Shown: in pieces, positions 50,836 to 53,150 of the stretch
Layout: the number at the start of each line of letters is the position of its first letter
How positions within the stretch are numbered: the first letter of the stretch is position 1
Source of the DNA: Verrucomicrobiota bacterium
GTDB taxonomy: Bacteria > Verrucomicrobiota > Verrucomicrobiae > Limisphaerales > UBA11358
Assembly (NCBI GenBank): GCA_014860005.1
Contig: JACZKP010000182.1
Coordinates: forward strand, 1-53,150
Direction: 5' to 3'
DNA: 53,150 bases
Notes under the pieces: model-generated
What the model was told of the DNA's origin: nothing
The model's input: only the letters and a program-made list of their open reading frames with translations
The model's database searches: none
Position numbers and translations under genes: made by a program

Positions 50836-52092
50836 ATGGTGCAAAACCGAATTCCTTCAGTTTCAAAGGAACAATTCCGCGTGCGCGAGCCGCTGGTCAG
50901 CCGGTTGATTCTGGTTGGGCTGCTTGCATTGGCCGCCGCCAACATGGAATCCGCAGCCGCCGAGTTGATAGCAGCCGATCAGGAAGCGCTACGTGGCGCG
51001 AAGCAGGGCGGCGTGGTCGAGATGCCAGACTTGACGGCACGGCGCGCGACACTGCCGCGATTGCCGGTGGCGATTGTGGCAGCCGGTGGACCACAGTTTC
51101 TGTTTTCCGACAAGCCGGAGTATTTTCTGACCGGCAATGGCATTGCGTTGCAGGAAGGGGTGCAGCCTGGCGTGGTGCGGCTTTACGTTTATCACGTTCC
51201 TACTCCGACCAACTCGGCGAAGACCATTTCCGCCGTCATCGAAAATCTGGGAGCTGAGCCGATGACGCTGCGTTTTGTGCGCCGGGCTTTTCCACCGCCC
51301 GGCGGCCACTATCACGCCATTGCCAAGACGGCGCTCGCTGAGTTCTTTGGCGCTACTCCCGAAACGAACGTGCGGACGATTCCTCCTGGCGGTCGCACCG
51401 CGCTTGATCCCAAACTGGACGCCGCCACGGCCACGCGCGATCAGCTCGTGCATGCGTTTTATGAATTCGAGATCACCCAACCCGCCCGCGTGACTGTGTT
51501 TCAGCGGGATCCGCAACAACGAAGCGTTGAAGTCATTGACACGCTGCCAAAACTGCCATCCGTCATCCCCGGCAAGGACTCCGGCAGTGGTGCCGGACGA
51601 GGACTCTTCCTGGCCAGTGATTTTGTCGTCACCAACTCGCCGGGCGTCGTGCTCGACACGAGCCACGGCCCGATGCAGCTCATCGTCGCGGATGGTCGGG
51701 GTGATCCGTGGATCAAAGGTCGCGATAGCATTGAAAACCGCGAGGCCCGCAATGTGGGCAACTACGGCACGGTGTATCGCGTCCGGCTCACCCGCGCCAG
51801 CAGCGATGGACGCGGACTGGCGTTGCTCATGGCCAAGACTGGCGGTGGCCCCTGGTGCGGCGCGCTGGCAGCGGCGGTGCAGGTCAATGCCGGCCGCTGG
51901 CCCGGTGGCATCGTAAACCTTCCGAGCGACCGCGTGGCGTTTGGCGGCACCAATGAACTGGTGTTGATTCAGAAATTCCCGCCCGTCCCACGCGGCCAAA
52001 CAGACGTGATCGAGATTGTTTACTCGCCCCCGGGCGCATCCTGTTTGCCGACACCGTTTTTGTTCGTACCAATTGCCCCGGGCGATTTGTGA
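50836..52092 (+). CDS. Exported beta-rich protein of unknown function
   Basis: 418 residues. A slightly long signal sequence (RLILVGLLALAAANMESAAAELIAAD) indicates export. The mature part is beta-rich: PQFLFSDKPEYFLTGNGIALQEGVQPGVVRLYVYHVPTPTNSAKTISAVIENLGAEPMTLRFVRRAFPPPGGHYHAIAKTALAEFF, then many short strands ending in QTDVIEIVYSPPGASCLPTPFLFVPIAPGDL. The arrangement is loosely like DUF3370 proteins from cyanobacteria (a G-I-x-L near the start, a Y-x-H-H-type strand, an ...E-F-Y-x-P-P-G end), but I cannot confirm this. No catalytic motif is apparent. It is 193 bases after metF and 65 bases before the Dabb gene. Confidence 0.7.
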   Translation: MVQNRIPSVSKEQFRVREPLVSRLILVGLLALAAANMESAAAELIAADQEALRGAKQGGVVEMPDLTARRATLPRLPVAIVAAGGPQFLFSDKPEYFLTGNGIALQEGVQPGVVRLYVYHVPTPTNSAKTISAVIENLGAEPMTLRFVRRAFPPPGGHYHAIAKTALAEFFGATPETNVRTIPPGGRTALDPKLDAATATRDQLVHAFYEFEITQPARVTVFQRDPQQRSVEVIDTLPKLPSVIPGKDSGSGAGRGLFLASDFVVTNSPGVVLDTSHGPMQLIVADGRGDPWIKGRDSIENREARNVGNYGTVYRVRLTRASSDGRGLALLMAKTGGGPWCGALAAAVQVNAGRWPGGIVNLPSDRVAFGGTNELVLIQKFPPVPRGQTDVIEIVYSPPGASCLPTPFLFVPIAPGDL

Positions 52093-52157
52093 CGTGGCCG
52101 GGCCAAGCTTTGTGCTTGAGAAATCAGCGTCCTCAGCGTCAAATCAACTCCAACATT

Positions 52158-52544
52158 ATGAAAATCTTTACCCTCATTGTCCTCATCGGATTCGTTTGCA
52201 CTCTCTCCGGGATCGCCGCCGACGCCCCGGCCAAGGATGCGAAGCTGCGGCATGTCGTTGCCTTCAAGTTCAAAGACACGGTGACCAAGGAAAAAATCAA
52301 GGAGGTGGAAGACGCCTTTCGCGCCTTGAAGGGCCAGATCTCGGAGATTGTGTCCTACGAATGGGGCACGAACAACAGCCCGGAAAAACTCGATAAAGGC
52401 TTCACGCACGGCTTCATCCTCACGTTCAAGAGCGAAAAAGATCGCGACGCGTACCTGGTGCATCCGGAGCACAAGAAATTTGGCGCGCTCGTCGGCCCCG
52501 TGCTGGCCGACGTGTTCGTCATTGATTTTTGGGCAAAGGTGTAA
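52158..52544 (+). CDS. Exported Dabb (stress-responsive alpha/beta barrel) domain protein
   Basis: 128 residues from ATG 52158 with signal peptide MKIFTLIVLIGFVCTLSGIAADAPA. The mature 100 residues form a single Dabb domain: LRHVVAFKFKDTVTKEKIKEVEDAFRALKGQISEIVSYEWGTNNSPEKLDKGFTHGFILTFKSEKDRDAYLVHPEHKKFGALVGPVLADVFVIDFWA. Diagnostic are LRHVVxFKFK at the first strand, YEWGTNNSPExLxxGFTHxFxxTF, and YLxHPxHxxFxxxxxPxxxDVxVxDF. Secreted Dabb proteins are common in Planctomycetes and Verrucomicrobia. No catalytic function is established. Confidence 0.92.
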   Translation: MKIFTLIVLIGFVCTLSGIAADAPAKDAKLRHVVAFKFKDTVTKEKIKEVEDAFRALKGQISEIVSYEWGTNNSPEKLDKGFTHGFILTFKSEKDRDAYLVHPEHKKFGALVGPVLADVFVIDFWAKV

Positions 52545-52654
52545 ACCCACCGCGATTTTGTGCGCTTTGATGTAGTTCCGAGTTCCCAAATTCGTGTACA
52601 CACACAAATTGCGCACCCATTTGGCGGGTGGGCAAGAAAATGTTCGGTTTTTCG

Positions 52655-53149
52655 TCAGCGGGTCTGTGACCCGCAAAGTTGTTTGCGCTTGGCCCGGAGC
52701 GTCCGCTCCAAGGCCGCGCGGTAAAGATGTTGCGCGTGGGCGTCAGTGCGTCCGCGCGTGACTTTGGCGCGGATTGTCTCGCAGTAGCCGTGACCGAAGC
52801 CCATTTCGCGCAAGGCAATTTCCAGGTCGGTGATCTCGCGCGCGACGTTCTGGCCGGTGTAGCGGTCGCGACTGGTTTCCTGGCATGTATTCTTCGACGC
52901 CCAGTAGCCGCGTTGCCGGAACACCGCAGCGGCTTTGCAGGTCGGCTGCAACTGGCCCGCGTCCACCTTGCGCCAGTGAATGGCTTCAAAGTACGCCAGG
53001 GCCACGTCGAGATGCCGGTCGGTGAATTCCATGTCCTTGCTTGAACGGCATCCGCTGACGGTGGCCAGCGCGTCGCGGTATTCGGCATCGTCCAGCGCGG
53101 CTTCGCGCTGGGCACGCTTCAAGAGGATCTGTTGGGCGCGGGATAGCAT
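52655..53149 (-). CDS. Mu GemA-like (DUF1018) protein
   Basis: 164 residues. The N-terminal MLSRAQQILLKRAQREAALDDAEYRDALATVSGCRSSKDMEFTDRHLDVALAYFEAIHW matches the IHxAxxxLxLDDxxYRxxLxxVTGxxSxxDLxxxxLxxVLxxF pattern of the Mu gp16/GemA family. This family is found in Mu-like phages and scattered as single genes in bacterial genomes. A second part contains CKAAAVFRQRGYWASKNTCQETSRDRYTGQNV, a cysteine-containing basic region, then ITDLEIALREMGFGHGYCETIRAKVTRG. The gene lies at the right window edge, so its upstream neighbours are not visible; other Mu-like genes there would make it part of a prophage. A 7-bp hairpin GCGGGTC/GACCCGC (52658-52674) covers its last codons. Confidence 0.65.
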   Translation of the reverse strand: MLSRAQQILLKRAQREAALDDAEYRDALATVSGCRSSKDMEFTDRHLDVALAYFEAIHWRKVDAGQLQPTCKAAAVFRQRGYWASKNTCQETSRDRYTGQNVAREITDLEIALREMGFGHGYCETIRAKVTRGRTDAHAQHLYRAALERTLRAKRKQLCGSQTR

Positions 53150-53150
53150 G

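Overview
The window looks like chromosomal DNA of a free-living Verrucomicrobia-type bacterium, probably near the Pedosphaera/Limisphaera lineage. That assignment is inferred from content, not from a marker gene. Supporting features are GC of roughly 60 percent, a prepilin-type protein with a C-terminal DG motif, large secreted proteins carrying Ig-like, LamG-like and RCC1 repeats with the FYR(V/L)R-type C-terminus common in that phylum, a Tat-exported beta-propeller, and a PUR-domain (DUF3276) protein. No rRNA or tRNA gene was recognised.

Region 1 (1-9.3 kb) is a complete-looking type I-E CRISPR-Cas locus on the plus strand: cas3 (5' end beyond the window), cas8e/cse1, cas11/cse2, cas6e, cas7e, cas5e, cas1, cas2, then an array of 12 repeats and 11 spacers. 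The Cascade genes are packed with overlaps. cas6e lies between cse2 and cas7e instead of after cas5e as in E. coli. Five-unit heptanucleotide repeats sit directly in front of both cas1 and cas2. All 12 repeats are identical over 28 bases; only the 29th base varies, in the first and last copies.

Region 2 (9.3-10.9 kb) is a scar zone: a GNAT acetyltransferase, a frameshifted ISL3-type transposase remnant, a second transposase-like stub and a 15-base match to the first half of the CRISPR repeat.

Region 3 (10.9-20.7 kb) holds exported proteins (beta-propeller, pseudopilin, RCC1 repeats), a membrane protein with a 7TMR-HDED-like extracytoplasmic domain, infC with a TTG start and a long tail, a YegS/DagK-type lipid kinase and a divergent beta-CASP metallo-beta-lactamase-fold nuclease.

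Region 4 (20.7-38.6 kb) is a surface-glycan region. It has a GT-C-like membrane glycosyltransferase, two GT2 and one GT4 glycosyltransferases, a DUF6492 protein, three SAM methyltransferases (two FkbM type), a Wzx-like flippase and a Wzy/WaaL-like membrane protein. A 1304-residue secreted GH123/DUF4091-like protein and a PQQ-type propeller are embedded in it. Together these could build, modify, flip and polymerise or ligate a polysaccharide, though no Wza/Wzc export genes are seen.

Region 5 (38.9-53.1 kb) is mostly housekeeping: a CstA-type transporter, a 28-codon linker ORF, nadD and rsfS; then, on the minus strand, a PUR protein, a DUF4149-like membrane protein, class II aldolase and a GspF/PilC protein. 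After these come a porin with a clear promoter and terminator, a GYF_2-cNMP fusion, a Cys-rich protein, a D-2-hydroxyacid dehydrogenase, metF, two exported proteins and, at the right edge, a Mu GemA-like protein.
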